A stretch of 64,000 nucleotides of DNA from Macrobrachium rosenbergii (taxonomy: Eukaryota; Arthropoda; Malacostraca; Decapoda; Palaemonidae). The stretch spans positions 27,559,780 through 27,623,779 of the forward strand of contig NC_089782.1 in assembly GCF_040412425.1 (NCBI RefSeq). Reading direction: 5' to 3'. Below the pieces are notes generated by a model. It searched no databases and was not told where the DNA came from. It saw only the letters and a list, made by a program, of their open reading frames with translations. This document shows, piece after piece, positions 49,300 to 60,690 of the stretch (positions are counted from its first letter, which is position 1; every line of letters starts with the position of its first letter). The translations under genes and the position numbers were made by a program.

Positions 49300-49489
49300 C
49301 ACGGACCTCTGAGTCGTCCATTGATTGACCCTTGAGATTTAATAACTGGAAAGGGGCCAGTCCAGAGATGCGTTGACACTGGAACACCGACAAGGCCTGT
49401 CCAGTTTGTCAGTAACCGTCTCGAGGTGAAGAGTCTCACGGAATTCGCTTCGAGCGATGTGAGAGAGACCAGACGCAGAACGAATGTTT

Positions 49490-49665
49490 GTGGTTAGATG
49501 ACGAACATTATGTTTGAATAAGGAATGTCCTTGGTTAGTTTGCAAATATTTTTCAGTTCGAATAAGGAATTTTCGTCGTTAGTTACAAATGTTTTCAGTT
49601 CGAATAAGGAATGTTTTTGTTGAGCTTACAAATATCTTCAGTTTGAACGAGGAATGTTCTTGATT
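49490..49665 (+). repeat. Short degenerate tandem repeat of about 50 bp
   Basis: CAGTTCGAATAAGGAAT recurs at about 49554, 49596 and (diverged) 49638, with ACAAAT.TTTTCAG between. An earlier diverged copy lies at about 49512. Confidence 0.75.
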
Positions 49666-50253
49666 ATTTTGTCAATATTTTGCCTTGCGTTTTCCATTTT
49701 AAGCTTGATTACATTGTTTAGTGTGTTTTAATAATTATTACTGAAAGCATTAGCTTTAGTTAGAATTTCTCATGAAATTGTTTAAGACGTGCAGTGCAGC
49801 TTGAACACACAAACTGTCTTTTGTTATATCTTTATGAAATTAAATATCCTCACTAAAGGAACCTTTAGAACGACCCACCTTATAGCTCGTGTAATTAGAC
49901 TGTTCTGGTTTTGAATTCCTTTCACTCTATTCCAGCAACAACTTCATCCATTTATATGTAATCCTGTAATATGCTGTTTAAAAAATCCTCCTTCACCTCA
50001 CAATCATCTTTCTAATAAGTTCTAGAATTTCCATATGTCCCCACTGAGTAATTCTCTCCAAATTGTCTGGGTCAGACTTTGAGTTGATTTAACTTTGATG
50101 ACGCAATTAGATTCCGATGAGTAATCGAATTTTTGACCGTGACCAACTGAACATTATCTTGTGGATTAGATGGACGACATTCGGGATGTGTCATTGATTG
50201 ATGGGTGTCAGGTTAATTGCTTCCGGGAAAGAGGTGGAGGAATCTGTCTTTAA

Positions 50254-50256
<3 letters not shown>

Positions 50257-50321
<65 letters not shown>
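50257..50321. repeat. (ATT)n microsatellite
   Basis: About 21 units, left of a palindrome. Confidence 0.97.
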
Positions 50322-50358
50322 TATAAAAGGTCTCATAAATGCGCGAGATCACTAAAAC

Positions 50359-50436
50359 GATGAAGAAATCCACACTGCTGTATATGTATTTTTTCAAGTA
50401 TATGTATTTACACTTATATCAGCGTGGATTTTTCAC

Positions 50437-50438
<2 letters not shown>
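50359..50438. mobile_element. Imperfect 80-bp palindrome between (ATT)n arrays
   Basis: GATGAAGAAATCCACACTG at the left faces AGCGTGGATTTTTCACC at the right, with further partial symmetry (TGTATATGTATT against AGTATATGTATTTACA). (ATT)n lies on both sides. The ends AAATCCAC and GTGGATTT match those of the 39.25-kb palindrome. Confidence 0.7.

Positions 50439-50439
<1 letters not shown>

Positions 50440-50529
<90 letters not shown>
50440..50529. repeat. (ATT)n microsatellite
   Basis: About 30 units. Confidence 0.98.
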
Positions 50530-51792
50530 GGCAATGATATGTTTCCTATTTTCATATAGGCGATCTTTGAAATCTGATCTAAACACTAATGTTCAAGAAA
50601 ACAGACATTTTGGAAACTATTAATGTAAAAAAAATTATTTGAACGAAGATTATTATTATTATGATATTTATAACAATGATAGTCCTGTAAGTAGTATTCC
50701 CGGAAAGTTTTTAAATCGGTGTGTATACTTTTAAGACTGGAGATTTTATTCACAGAAGCTCAGAAGTCACTTTCATTAATGCATGAAAAATACTTGTCTT
50801 TACTGTCATGTTCAAATTAAATTTTTTAGTATTTTCATTTGTTTAAGCATGAACTATCGTGATTTTTTTTTTTTACATAATTCAGAAATTAACTGTATCT
50901 TGCCAGTGTACATTTTGACAGTTTTTCCATGTATATATATATTTTATATCAGCATAGAATTCCACATTTCAGCTTACATGTCAAAATGTAAATTTTTTTT
51001 AGAAACCTTAATGGGATTATTCACTCACCTGTCCAGTACTTTCTGTCTGTCTGAGAGCAAACTTAAAGTCTGTGTACAGACAGTAATGTCGTCAGTCTAA
51101 TCTAACACAGCCTTACACAGTGGGAAAATGAAAAAAGAAAAATTTATATTAAATATGCCGGAAAAATGTAGAGTGAAATGGCAGTTCATATTCAAAGTTC
51201 TGATTCCTGATAACTGATTAATCTCATCGTCCATTCCAGCAACAGCCCCATTCCAGCTGTTATCAAATCATTCAAGCGATCACACTCGTTGGGTCTCTTT
51301 GAACTAGAAAGCGAAAGAGAAAAACCGCAAATGACTTATTAAACGGGTCCTAATCGGGTTATCAGGCTTAAATTGCGCCAGTAAAGTTGAGCCGCTGAGC
51401 CTTCATAATGACCCATTTTTTTTTAAAGACTCAGTCAGTTGTGGGAATCGACGTTTCGAACACGAGCAGATGGATCATTGGCATCGGCTTGGGTTTAGGT
51501 TTCAGTATAGAAATGAGCTGTGACGATATTTTAAGAAAAGTCGGTGCATCATTCTTAAGCTGAAATTTTCAGAAAAAAATTGAAATTATCGACGAATGCA
51601 AAATCTCAGCAGGATTAAAAAAATATCGTTTGTAGAACATAAAGTAAAAGTCATAGTTAACTTTTTTGAAGTAATCACGCCTAATCGTGAGTTATATTTT
51701 TATGTTATATGAGTAAAAACAGGTATTCCTTTCAACTGTAAAATTTTAATAACTCCAGAATAATTAATTTATTAGAAATATGTGAGTAGAAT

Positions 51793-51795
<3 letters not shown>
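50530..51795. other. Long repeat-poor stretch
   Basis: AT-rich. A 105-codon frame at 50783-51100 has no recognisable motif. A possible weak relic of the duplicon unit (CATTCCAGCAACAGC, TCCTAATCGGGTTATCAGG) lies at about 51230-51372. Confidence 0.4.

Positions 51796-51855
<60 letters not shown>
51796..51855. repeat. (CT)n microsatellite
   Basis: About 30 units. Confidence 0.98.
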
Positions 51856-51859
<4 letters not shown>

Positions 51860-52004
51860 AAAATATGCCACTAGAGTTCGTACATTATCTTAGACATAAA
51901 GCTGTTGTTGCAACAGCAATAACAGCAGAATGCGCGCAATATTCTTACTTATTACGGGTAATGAGAAGCAGGAAAAATATAGCTAGTTCCTCTACCTACC
52001 CCCT

Positions 52005-52009
<5 letters not shown>

Positions 52010-52068
<59 letters not shown>
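52010..52068. repeat. (CT)n microsatellite
   Basis: About 29 units. Confidence 0.98.
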
Positions 52069-52070
<2 letters not shown>

Positions 52071-52195
52071 GAACTTCAGGGAATATGCTAGCCCTTTAAC
52101 TCTGAATAATTGAAATTCCTGAAACCAATTCCCCATGTAGAGCCGATTCCGGTTCTCATGATTCCCGAACACTACGTAAACATAAAGTAATTCCT
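52069..52195 (+). repeat. Dispersed family after (CT)n, copy 1
   Basis: ACCAATTCCCCATGTAGAGC, CGATTCCGGTTC, TGATTCCCGAACAC and ACATAAA align with 54248-54310 of copy 2 (ACCGGTTCCCAATAGAGAGC, CGGTTCC, CAATTCCCGAAAGAC, ACATAAA). Confidence 0.65.
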
Positions 52196-52485
52196 CCCAG
52201 AATAATTTTAAGGAGTGTATTGATCACCTTTCAGCAGACTCTTGAAGTGGCTACATTTTATACAACTGTTCAGAGATGACTGACAAATTCTTAGTGATAA
52301 AATAACATATTCCTGTTGTAAGCCACATGACGCCCAGGACCTATGTTGAAATCCTGCCACTCATCATTCTTTCTTGTGCTTTATCTTCCACAAATCTCCA
52401 CTCATCTACACTTCTGTCTCATGATTCTCATCCGAGTAGGTGTTGGTCTTTCAACTCTTCTGTGATGTATTTTTTTAGAGGTCAC

Positions 52486-52487
<2 letters not shown>
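52196..52487. other. No recognised feature
   Basis: Mixed DNA. Confidence 0.4.

Positions 52488-52546
<59 letters not shown>
52488..52546. repeat. (AAT)n microsatellite
   Basis: About 19 units. Confidence 0.98.
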
Positions 52547-52548
<2 letters not shown>

Positions 52549-52925
52549 TAGGAATGTTTCTTGAATGTCATATCATTGAGTGTTAAAGGTTAATAATAAT
52601 AGTAATAATAATATATCGATACCCCACAATATCATGGCTATCATCATTTATCAGTATATCCACAAACATGGGCATCTTTGCCTTAAAACTCAACTCCTAA
52701 TTTCGTATGCGAATGCCCCAGAGGTTCCCAGCATAATTCGGGTATTTCTTTCAGAATTCAGAAACTTTAAACCTTAAAGAAACAGAAAAAAAAAATCTTT
52801 CTGAACTTTGTTGTTTATATCCGAAATTAGCATAAATTCCAGTTTACCTTCTTCTGGGATTTTCGCTGAGGTTATTTTATTTATTTTTATTTTTTTGCTC
52901 TCAGTATCCAAGATGACGGGTGGGG

Positions 52926-52927
<2 letters not shown>
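52547..52927. other. No recognised feature
   Basis: AT-rich; a short degenerate AAT run lies at 52590-52612. Confidence 0.4.

Positions 52928-52977
<50 letters not shown>
52928..52977. repeat. (GA)n microsatellite between G runs
   Basis: GGGTGGGGGG, then about 25 GA units, then GGTGGTGGGG. Confidence 0.97.
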
Positions 52978-52980
<3 letters not shown>

Positions 52981-53668
52981 GGTGGGGAGGAGTATATTCA
53001 TGACTATGCCTTTTATAGTTTGTATTCGTAATAGATTATTGTATTGCCTTATACAGTGCATTTATGTTGTAATCACTTATTATAATCTATTCACTACATG
53101 ATAATCCCATACTTGTGTTTAGTGAGTACTTCTTTCTTTTGTTATCTCGTGAAGTCAACTTATATTTATTTGTATTTTTTAATGATCTATATCTATTATT
53201 CATTTTACTCTGTTTTTCAGTTCTGTACACGTATGCCGTTCTGCTGTTCGTAAACTAACGCTGAAACATAATTGATATTGAAGTGAGTTCTGTCTTAGTT
53301 TTTCCACATTTCAATCATTTTAAATAATGACAATAGATAACAAGATTTTTCACATCTTTCAGATATTTCTTTATTTATTTGTAAAGGATTTGACTTCTTA
53401 TTTGTTCTGATTTGCGTAATATGGTTTAATTTTTTCTCGTAAACCATCAGTATATATTTAGATAATGATATTAAGAAATAAATAACTTTCATCGTAGAGA
53501 CACAGCTGTAATTGCAGATAAATGTAATCATAAAACACATTACAAAAGCTATCACATAACAGTATATCAGGCGAAATGTACATTTACGCTTGTCCTGTTA
53601 TGCCATAAACGGGAAACATTAGTGTGCTCTTTATTAATTCATAAATTACCCAAACACCCACATAGATC

Positions 53669-53670
<2 letters not shown>
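52978..53670. other. AT-rich stretch
   Basis: No arrays or supported frames. Confidence 0.4.

Positions 53671-53714
<44 letters not shown>
53671..53714. repeat. (GA)n microsatellite
   Basis: About 22 units. Confidence 0.98.
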
Positions 53715-53719
<5 letters not shown>

Positions 53720-53976
53720 AAATATCCTGTAGTGCCGTTAAGTGTATATATTTTTTCATATAAAATAGTTTTTACATTTATATTTTTAACGAATGGTTTA
53801 TAGTTTCGTGAGTCTTAACGTCATTGGAGAAAAGGGTATAATATAATATAAGGTATTCTGCAGTAGTTGAGGTATGATGCAAAGCTTATAAATGAGATAA
53901 GTATTTCTGTAGATTTGCATGTTGCGGAAAACCTATTGAAAAATATGTGAAACGGGATGGAATCATTCATAAATGC

Positions 53977-53981
<5 letters not shown>

Positions 53982-54053
<72 letters not shown>

Positions 54054-54092
54054 CGTGTGTGGAGGGACACATTACTAGACCTGTAATTGAAT

Positions 54093-54184
<92 letters not shown>
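53982..54184. repeat. Two (CT)n-(GT)n compound arrays in tandem
   Basis: CT at 53982-54047 ends in GTGTGCGTGTG. After GGAGGGACACATTACTAGAC, CT at 54096-54147 ends in a (GT)n to 54184, followed by AGGGAC. Both arrays are thus followed by GGGAC, so the pair looks like a duplicated unit. Confidence 0.9.
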
Positions 54185-54185
<1 letters not shown>

Positions 54186-54186
<1 letters not shown>

Positions 54187-54400
54187 GGACGTCAGGAGAC
54201 ACCTTACCAATATATCCCCAAAACTTAGTGATTCCCTTGACACCGGTTCCCAATAGAGAGCCGGTTCCATCTGCTTCCAATTCCCGAAAGACCCCTTCCA
54301 TCATGTACATAAATCGGACCTTGCCAAAATAACTTACTTGGGGTTCCTGTCACGTCTCCCCAAATCTGTTGCGCGCATAACTCGTATTTATGTCGGTGCT
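54186..54400 (+). repeat. Dispersed family after (CT)n(GT)n, copy 2
   Basis: GACGTCAGGAGACACCTTAC, CAATATAT, GATTCCCTTGAC, CTTCCATCATGTACATAAAT, CGGACCTTG and ATCTGTTGCGCGCATAACTC. Copy 3 (59030-59230) shares the first and last blocks and copy 1 shares the middle. Confidence 0.7.
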
Positions 54401-54537
54401 CGATGAGGCAAGAATTCCTTCTGGGGAGGAATGTGCGCAGTGTGTCCCATCTAAGCTTGTGCGTATGTATTAGAGTGTGAAGGTTCTGATAGATGAATCA
54501 TGAATGTATAGCTAATATCTATCTATCTATCTATCTA

Positions 54538-54583
<46 letters not shown>

Positions 54584-55104
54584 TAGTGAAAATGATTATT
54601 GGTAATACTACTACTAATAATGATAATAATAATGATAATAACAAACAAAGTTTATAGGCCTGTTTAACTGTATCATTATAACAGTTATCATATTACCAAC
54701 CCTGTCCACAAATCTGTCAATTTCTGTTATCATTATCAGTGTAAGCTTTGAATTCACCACTCCATAAAATTTAGCCCTTCTGAAACAATCTTCATACCTA
54801 AAGATTCAGACGCCATTTTCATACCTGCGGCGATTCCTACTTACTTTTAAAAGCTTAGAATCTCAAACATGAGACCTTTTGAAGACTAACTCTGCTTGTG
54901 GTGCGCAACAGTTACTGTCCACTTCATTATTTTCATTTCTCCCAACGAAAATGCAGTGAATAAGTTTCTTTCCCTGCCTCCCACAATCAGCCTCAAATGA
55001 GCGGAGGCAAATAATCTAATACTAATGTCAGGTTCCAGTGATATAAGAATGAATTCATTCGTCAGGTTTGAAACCCGTTACTGGCATATATCCTATTCAG
55101 CACA
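54401..55104. other. Mixed DNA with short arrays
   Basis: (CTAT)n lies at 54519-54540, running into (AT)n at 54540-54580, with a degenerate AAT/ACT patch at 54605-54645. No gene is recognised. Confidence 0.5.
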
Positions 55105-55619
55105 ATAATAAGCTGTTTGCTAGCCATAACAGTATAGAATGATGCCACCAACCTATAATGATTATTCATCATTCTAGTGTGAGATTGGGCTCGTGTTAGA
55201 TATTCATATAGTCACATCAAACGCAGTGACATAAATAAACCTTAATTATTTAAGACAGTGAACACATTAGAACCTAATGATTATGATAAATATAGTCTCC
55301 ATATTTTCAGGTAAAATGATAATTAGCAAATGTGTTCTATAAGAGTTCCATTTCGTCTATGCAAAAACCTAGGCTTAGTGTTTCAGTTATAATTACCTCC
55401 AGGCGATATAGCAAAGAGGATTATATTAATCATGATCTTTCACTAAATCGATGAGTCATAATTACACGAAAAAATTATTTATTTACATCCTTAAAAAATC
55501 ATTAACTTAACGGTCAATTGACGGTAAAATAATACCGACTGCTTTCTCTGTAATTCAATAGACAATCAACAGAAAAAAAAGAAAACAAGATTAGCAGTCC
55601 TCTTTATTAATGAACAAAT

Positions 55620-55623
<4 letters not shown>

Positions 55624-55662
<39 letters not shown>
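55624..55662. repeat. (GA)n microsatellite
   Basis: About 19 units; partner of (CT)n at 37697-37757. Confidence 0.97.
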
Positions 55663-55667
<5 letters not shown>

Positions 55668-56005
55668 TGTTCAGTCAATAAAAAAAAAAGTGTTTAGCTC
55701 TTTCGAGAAAGGAGTTCTAAATCAGCAATCTAATTTTGCTCGCAATGTCTTCAGACGTCATTATTTTAGGAAATAGAATTGTCTTTATTCTCAAGACAAT
55801 TAACTGAAAAACAATGGTAAAGACTATTCATAGTAATTGTAATCTTACTGTAGTCTGTTGGGTCTTATTGGATGTATATTAAAACAAATGTATCAGAGTT
55901 TGAGCGGAGTTTAATTGGGAAAGCTTAGCAAACTCTATTTTTTTTTTTTTCAAAGTCTAGTTGTGGAATCATTTTAGCTTATCTTTGCTGTGCATTATTT
56001 TTTTG

Positions 56006-56064
56006 CACGACTGTGGTAGCTCAGCGGGATCATTGATTAGTCCCAATTTCGAGCCGCCGTCGTG
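56006..56064 (+). mobile_element. Short tRNA-like insert
   Basis: CACGAC at 56006-56011 pairs with GTCGTG at 56059-56064 as a six-base closing stem. TGGTAGCTCAGCGG (56014-56027) fits a polymerase III A box and ATTTCGAGCC is a weak B box. The partner duplicon has no equivalent between its AGAATATGATCG and TTGAGAATAAAG blocks, so the insert arrived after the duplication. It is shorter than a tRNA, so probably a SINE head or tRNA relic. Confidence 0.55.
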
Positions 56065-56179
56065 TCTTGATGAAGGACAGGATAATATTCAGAGCTGAAC
56101 TCTGTTCGCAAGATTCATTTAATTTCACGACGACGCAATCCCTCCTATTCTCGTTACCGTCCCCAGATCCAGTTAACCT

Positions 56180-56183
<4 letters not shown>

Positions 56184-56236
<53 letters not shown>
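56184..56236. repeat. (CT)n microsatellite
   Basis: About 26 units; partner of (GA)n at 37227-37286. Confidence 0.98.
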
Positions 56237-56239
<3 letters not shown>

Positions 56240-56307
56240 TTGCCTGTGGTCATCCCATCCTCTAGAATTCCAGTGACTGAACTCGAGGAATCAATAAACG
56301 AAAAAGT

Positions 56308-56326
56308 AAAAAAAAAAAAAAAAAAA
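56308..56326. repeat. Poly(A) run inside the right duplicon
   Basis: About 19 A, absent from the left copy. Confidence 0.85.
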
Positions 56327-56480
56327 TACAAATTCTGCCATTAATCAAACTCTAATCAGATCATCAAACTTGAATCGCATCAAATTCAACGTGGACGGTT
56401 GGACCTGGATAATGGGGAATTTTACGTGTGAATGGAGCCATTTTGAAAATTCACACTTTCGAATTACAGACGACTGTTTT

Positions 56481-56498
56481 TTTTTTTTTTTTTTTTGC
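56481..56498. repeat. Poly(T) run inside the right duplicon
   Basis: About 18 T; the left copy has only AAATAAAA at the equivalent site. Confidence 0.85.
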
Positions 56499-56533
56499 CA
56501 CGGATAAAGTTGCAGGCCGTAAATGTCAGTCAG

Positions 56534-56568
56534 TGTAGAGGCTAATTGCTAAAGATATCTGTGTGTAG

Positions 56569-56646
<78 letters not shown>

Positions 56647-56770
56647 GGTAAGGACATTAAAACAATCGTACAATATACACGGATGATGATGATTATAATG
56701 ATAATGATGACCAGTTCAAGAGCATATTGTTTAAGTGTAGAGGCTAATTACTAAAGAGATCTGTGTGTAG

Positions 56771-56844
<74 letters not shown>

Positions 56845-56940
56845 AGTGAGACCTTGGAAAGGACAAAAAACAATCGTACAAATACACGGATGATGATGGT
56901 TATAATGATAATGATGACCAGTTCAAGAAAACATTGCGTA
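56534..56940. repeat. Tandem duplication of about 200 bp within the right duplicon
   Basis: GTGTAGAGGCTAATTGCTAA, GATCTGTGTGTAGAATACTC or its near match, (CT)n, ACAATCGTACAA, TACACGGATGATGATG and ATAATGATGACCAGTTCAAG occur twice (56534-56733 and 56734-56940). The left duplicon has one copy, so the duplication is younger. Both (CT)n tracts (56574-56642, 56775-56840) have remained long. Confidence 0.92.
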
Positions 56941-57013
56941 TTGAGCGAGACGTTTATCTCACAGGACGTAAGAAAATTTTATAATTATGTATCTGGAATG
57001 CACAAGTCTCAAA

Positions 57014-57019
<6 letters not shown>

Positions 57020-57052
<33 letters not shown>
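57020..57052. repeat. Poly(A) run
   Basis: Thirty-plus A inside the right duplicon. No retroposon body is recognised upstream. Confidence 0.95.
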
Positions 57053-57054
<2 letters not shown>

Positions 57055-57603
57055 CTCTTTATAACCTTGTCAAAATGAGTGCTCAGATCTTGTGGAATTT
57101 ATCGGAAACAATTCCCATTTCTCTTTTCACTATTAATGACTTGAAATTACTGAAGGAAACATGGATTATGTTTAGGAAGACAATTGTCACCAAAAATGAA
57201 ACAGTGCACGTAGGTTTTATTACTTAAATAATGGAGCACACTTTTACCTTTAATCTGTAAAAGTAAATAGACGTGTGTGATATTTTCATATTTTATTTCA
57301 GAGATTGGAGTGCTTGTATCAGATAAAAAGCTTCAGATAGTCATTTAATTAACGATTACCTTTTGAAGTAAATCAGGAAACATCACGTTAATGGAACTCC
57401 ATTTTATGGAACGAGTTGTAATTAGCAACGAAGATAATACCATTATGCCCTATGAAAGCCTCCATCCTGGTGATAACGCGTCGAAAAATACATGTCATTA
57501 TTTCTCCCATAATTCAATAAACAGCCAACATCAAAACAGGACAACAAGACAAGCGAATACCTTTTATTAATGCAGAAACGGCCCAACCCCCAACAGCCAA
57601 ACA

Positions 57604-57607
57604 CGCG

Positions 57608-57659
<52 letters not shown>
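57604..57659. repeat. (CA)n microsatellite
   Basis: About 27 units, starting from GCGCACGCACAC. The left duplicon has only a short GCATGCGTGCG here. Confidence 0.98.
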
Positions 57660-57661
<2 letters not shown>

Positions 57662-57831
57662 TGTAGAGTATTGCTGTTAGTCTTAAATTGCTCATTTTTG
57701 TCACTCAAGCAACAACAGAGAATGAGAGACACTGAATGATTTTTACAAAAAAAATTTTCAACAGCACAATTTTCTTCAGTTGTATATCTTCATAATCCTT
57801 CCAAGAATTTTCAAGTACTGATCAACAAGAA

Positions 57832-57834
<3 letters not shown>

Positions 57835-57913
<79 letters not shown>

Positions 57914-57933
57914 AGTTCACACTGGGGACTGGA

Positions 57934-58001
<68 letters not shown>
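57835..58001. repeat. Two long (CT)n arrays with a duplicated spacer
   Basis: CT lies at 57835-57910 and 57938-58001. Each is followed by AAGAGT.CA or AAGAGTACG, GGGACTGGAGTTT. The unit (CT)n plus AAGAGT-GGGACTGGAGTTT is therefore a tandem duplicate. Confidence 0.93.
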
Positions 58002-58004
<3 letters not shown>

Positions 58005-58126
58005 AGAGTACGGGACTGGAGTTTGAACTAATGTCACAGCTATTAAACCGTTATTAATTAGTTTGGGAAGTATTAATTGACAACTTATTATAGACAAGTT
58101 CTCCGCCAACGCGTGTGCATGTGTGT

Positions 58127-58131
<5 letters not shown>

Positions 58132-58161
<30 letters not shown>

Positions 58162-58170
58162 GAGAGAGAG
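58132..58170. repeat. (GA)n microsatellite
   Basis: About 17 units with one break. Confidence 0.95.
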
Positions 58171-58209
58171 CAAAAGTATAGATAACAACACACAGCATTT
58201 AATATTTGC

Positions 58210-58945
<736 letters not shown>

Positions 58946-59012
<67 letters not shown>
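58946..59012. repeat. (CT)n microsatellite
   Basis: About 33 units. Confidence 0.98.
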
Positions 59013-59016
<4 letters not shown>

Positions 59017-59019
59017 GCT

Positions 59020-59235
59020 TATCTCTTGGTGGATGTCAGGCGATCTCTTAGCAATATATGCAGTTCCCACACAGGCCATTCCCTGGGCTGTAATTCCCCA
59101 TACAGTATAGATTGCATTTGCATCTGATTTCGGAAGCCTTCATTTGCATAAATCGGGCGTAAGAAAACGAATTGCTGCGCTTTTCTGTCATACCGTTGCA
59201 GGTCTGTTGCGCAAACCACCAATTTATGCTGCAAT
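59020..59235 (+). repeat. Dispersed family after (CT)n, copy 3
   Basis: GATGTCAGGCGATCTCTTAG, CAATATAT, CATTCCCTGGG, CCTTCATTTGCATAAATCGG and GTCTGTTGCGC align in order with copy 2 at 54186-54400. A 137-codon minus-strand frame crosses it, but the alignment of non-coding copies argues against a gene. Confidence 0.7.
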
Positions 59236-59988
59236 TTATATAGGTTAGAATCAGCGACTGAATGAAGGTGTTGAATAATGAAATATGAATGCTGGAATGT
59301 TCTCGTGCCCAAAGTAATAATAATAATAGTGAAAAAATAGCAATAATAGTAATCATCATCATCATCATCTGTGATTGTCACCATGGGTCCCGATTTCACG
59401 GATTGACGATGACCTTGCAAACTGTAATGCATCTCAATAAATTCCTCTTGAAAAGTTGCGCGTATGGATCATTTTTCAGCTAGATAGTTTCAACCCTTTG
59501 GGAGGAGAAGATCAACAGCACAGGCATGCAAACTTTGTCAGAGACACAATAATTATGCATGTACTGTAATTGTACATTTTTGCCTTATTATACAATACAG
59601 CTAAGTAAGTTCTTGAATAAACATCAGTATAGAGATTACAACTCAATACCGAGAGGTACTTTCAAAAAGTCTTTATCTGCACAGATCCCTTCAAAGCAAT
59701 TTCCATTTGAGAATTTCCACTATCGTGACGAAAGCTTTGAACATTGTTTCATGAGTTGATCAAGAAACGAAAAGAGAGATACCAAGAGCTTTTTACTCCC
59801 CCAGAATTATATAAAAAAAGATTGATAATAAAAAAAAATCAAGTGAAAGGGGAGGGAAGGAAAGCAGAAAAATAGTAGAAAGGGAGAGAAAGCAAAAATA
59901 AATATGGATAGGGAGGTAGGAAAACAGAGCCGAAGAGAGTGTAAGGAAACAGTGAAAGAATGGGAGAAGAATAGAGGGCGAGAAGGAG
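59236..59988. other. Mixed DNA
   Basis: A short AAT/ATC patch lies at 59312-59370 and a purine-rich stretch at 59780-59990. No gene is recognised. Confidence 0.4.
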
Positions 59989-60008
59989 AGAGAGAGAGAG
60001 AGAGAGAG
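59989..60008. repeat. Short (GA)n
   Basis: About ten units, directly before a dispersed segment. Confidence 0.95.
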
Positions 60009-60150
60009 TACTCTTTTGAAGAAGAGCCCTGAGACAAAGGCCCCTTTAATAGGTCCGTGGCCTGTAGTGGTCCTTGGCCACGAGTGTGTCCCTTATGAGG
60101 GGCCATATTTATAGAGGCCATTCCGCGCAGGACAGGTTTGTTTCCCCTCA
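60009..60150 (+). repeat. Dispersed segment preceded by (GA)n, copy 2
   Basis: Matches 31263-31456 in order and orientation (see that entry). Confidence 0.8.
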
Positions 60151-60199
60151 TGAAGCAAATAACCTTGCGTCGCAAAAGTGAGACGTCAAGAAGTAAAGT

Positions 60200-60203
<4 letters not shown>

Positions 60204-60251
<48 letters not shown>
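60204..60251. repeat. (GA)n microsatellite
   Basis: About 24 units. Confidence 0.98.
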
Positions 60252-60253
<2 letters not shown>

Positions 60254-60346
60254 CTTAGTGAATATCTCTTCAATAATGCATGGAAGAGCTGTCACATTGA
60301 ACGTTTACTGTATAGTAATTAATGTCGATATATCTATCATATGTGT

Positions 60347-60350
<4 letters not shown>

Positions 60351-60431
<81 letters not shown>
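60351..60431. repeat. (AT)n microsatellite
   Basis: Two AT tracts separated by GAC. Confidence 0.97.
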
Positions 60432-60434
<3 letters not shown>

Positions 60435-60690
60435 GATTATAACCGTTATTTCCTGACCATTCTAAATTTAAGGTTCATAGTAAGTTTAAAGTCCCTGTTT
60501 TTAGAATATTATAATTTTATAAAAAAATGAAGTAATCAAAACTGTAAATATTTAAATCCACAAATGAAATCCATAAAAACTGTCAGATTCCTAAAATAAG
60601 GAAGCAAGAGAGAGAGAATGAGAGGGTCTGGACTTAAAGAAAACGGAAGGAATGCAGTTTGGACGCCAACTATGAAAGACTAATCAAACC
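60432..60690. other. No recognised feature
   Basis: A-rich DNA. Confidence 0.4.

Larger units (their letters stand above)
49300..50321 (+). repeat. Roughly 0.9-kb duplicon unit, copy 4
   Basis: GGGGCCAGTCCAGAGATGCG, ACCGTCTCGAGGTGAAGAGT, CTTTGATGACGCAATTAGAT, GAGTAATCGAATTTTTGACC, CATTCGGGATGTGTCATTGA and CAGGTTAATTGCTTCCGGGA, then (ATT)n. Its interior also holds three to four loose copies of TTCGAATAAGGAATGTT type at 49514-49660. Confidence 0.7.
55105..57740 (-). repeat. Inverted segmental duplication, right copy
   Basis: This is the reverse-complement partner of 36096-38275. It is longer for identifiable reasons. A tandem duplication of about 200 bp lies at 56534-56940. There is a tRNA-like insert at 56006-56064. 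A (CA)n expansion at 57604-57659 sits where the partner has GCGCATGCGTGCGTGGG. There is a poly(A) tract at 57020-57052. Confidence 0.85.

Noticed and set aside
53821..54270. 149-codon minus-strand frame rich in HTHT and RERE
   Set aside because: Translation of the (GT)n and (CT)n arrays on the opposite strand.
56006..56064. Functional tRNA gene
   Set aside because: Too short for a complete cloverleaf, weak B box, and no anticodon arm that I can draw.
59019..59432. 137-codon minus-strand frame
   Set aside because: It overlaps a segment repeated at 54.2 kb, where no matching frame is kept, and includes translated ATC repeat.
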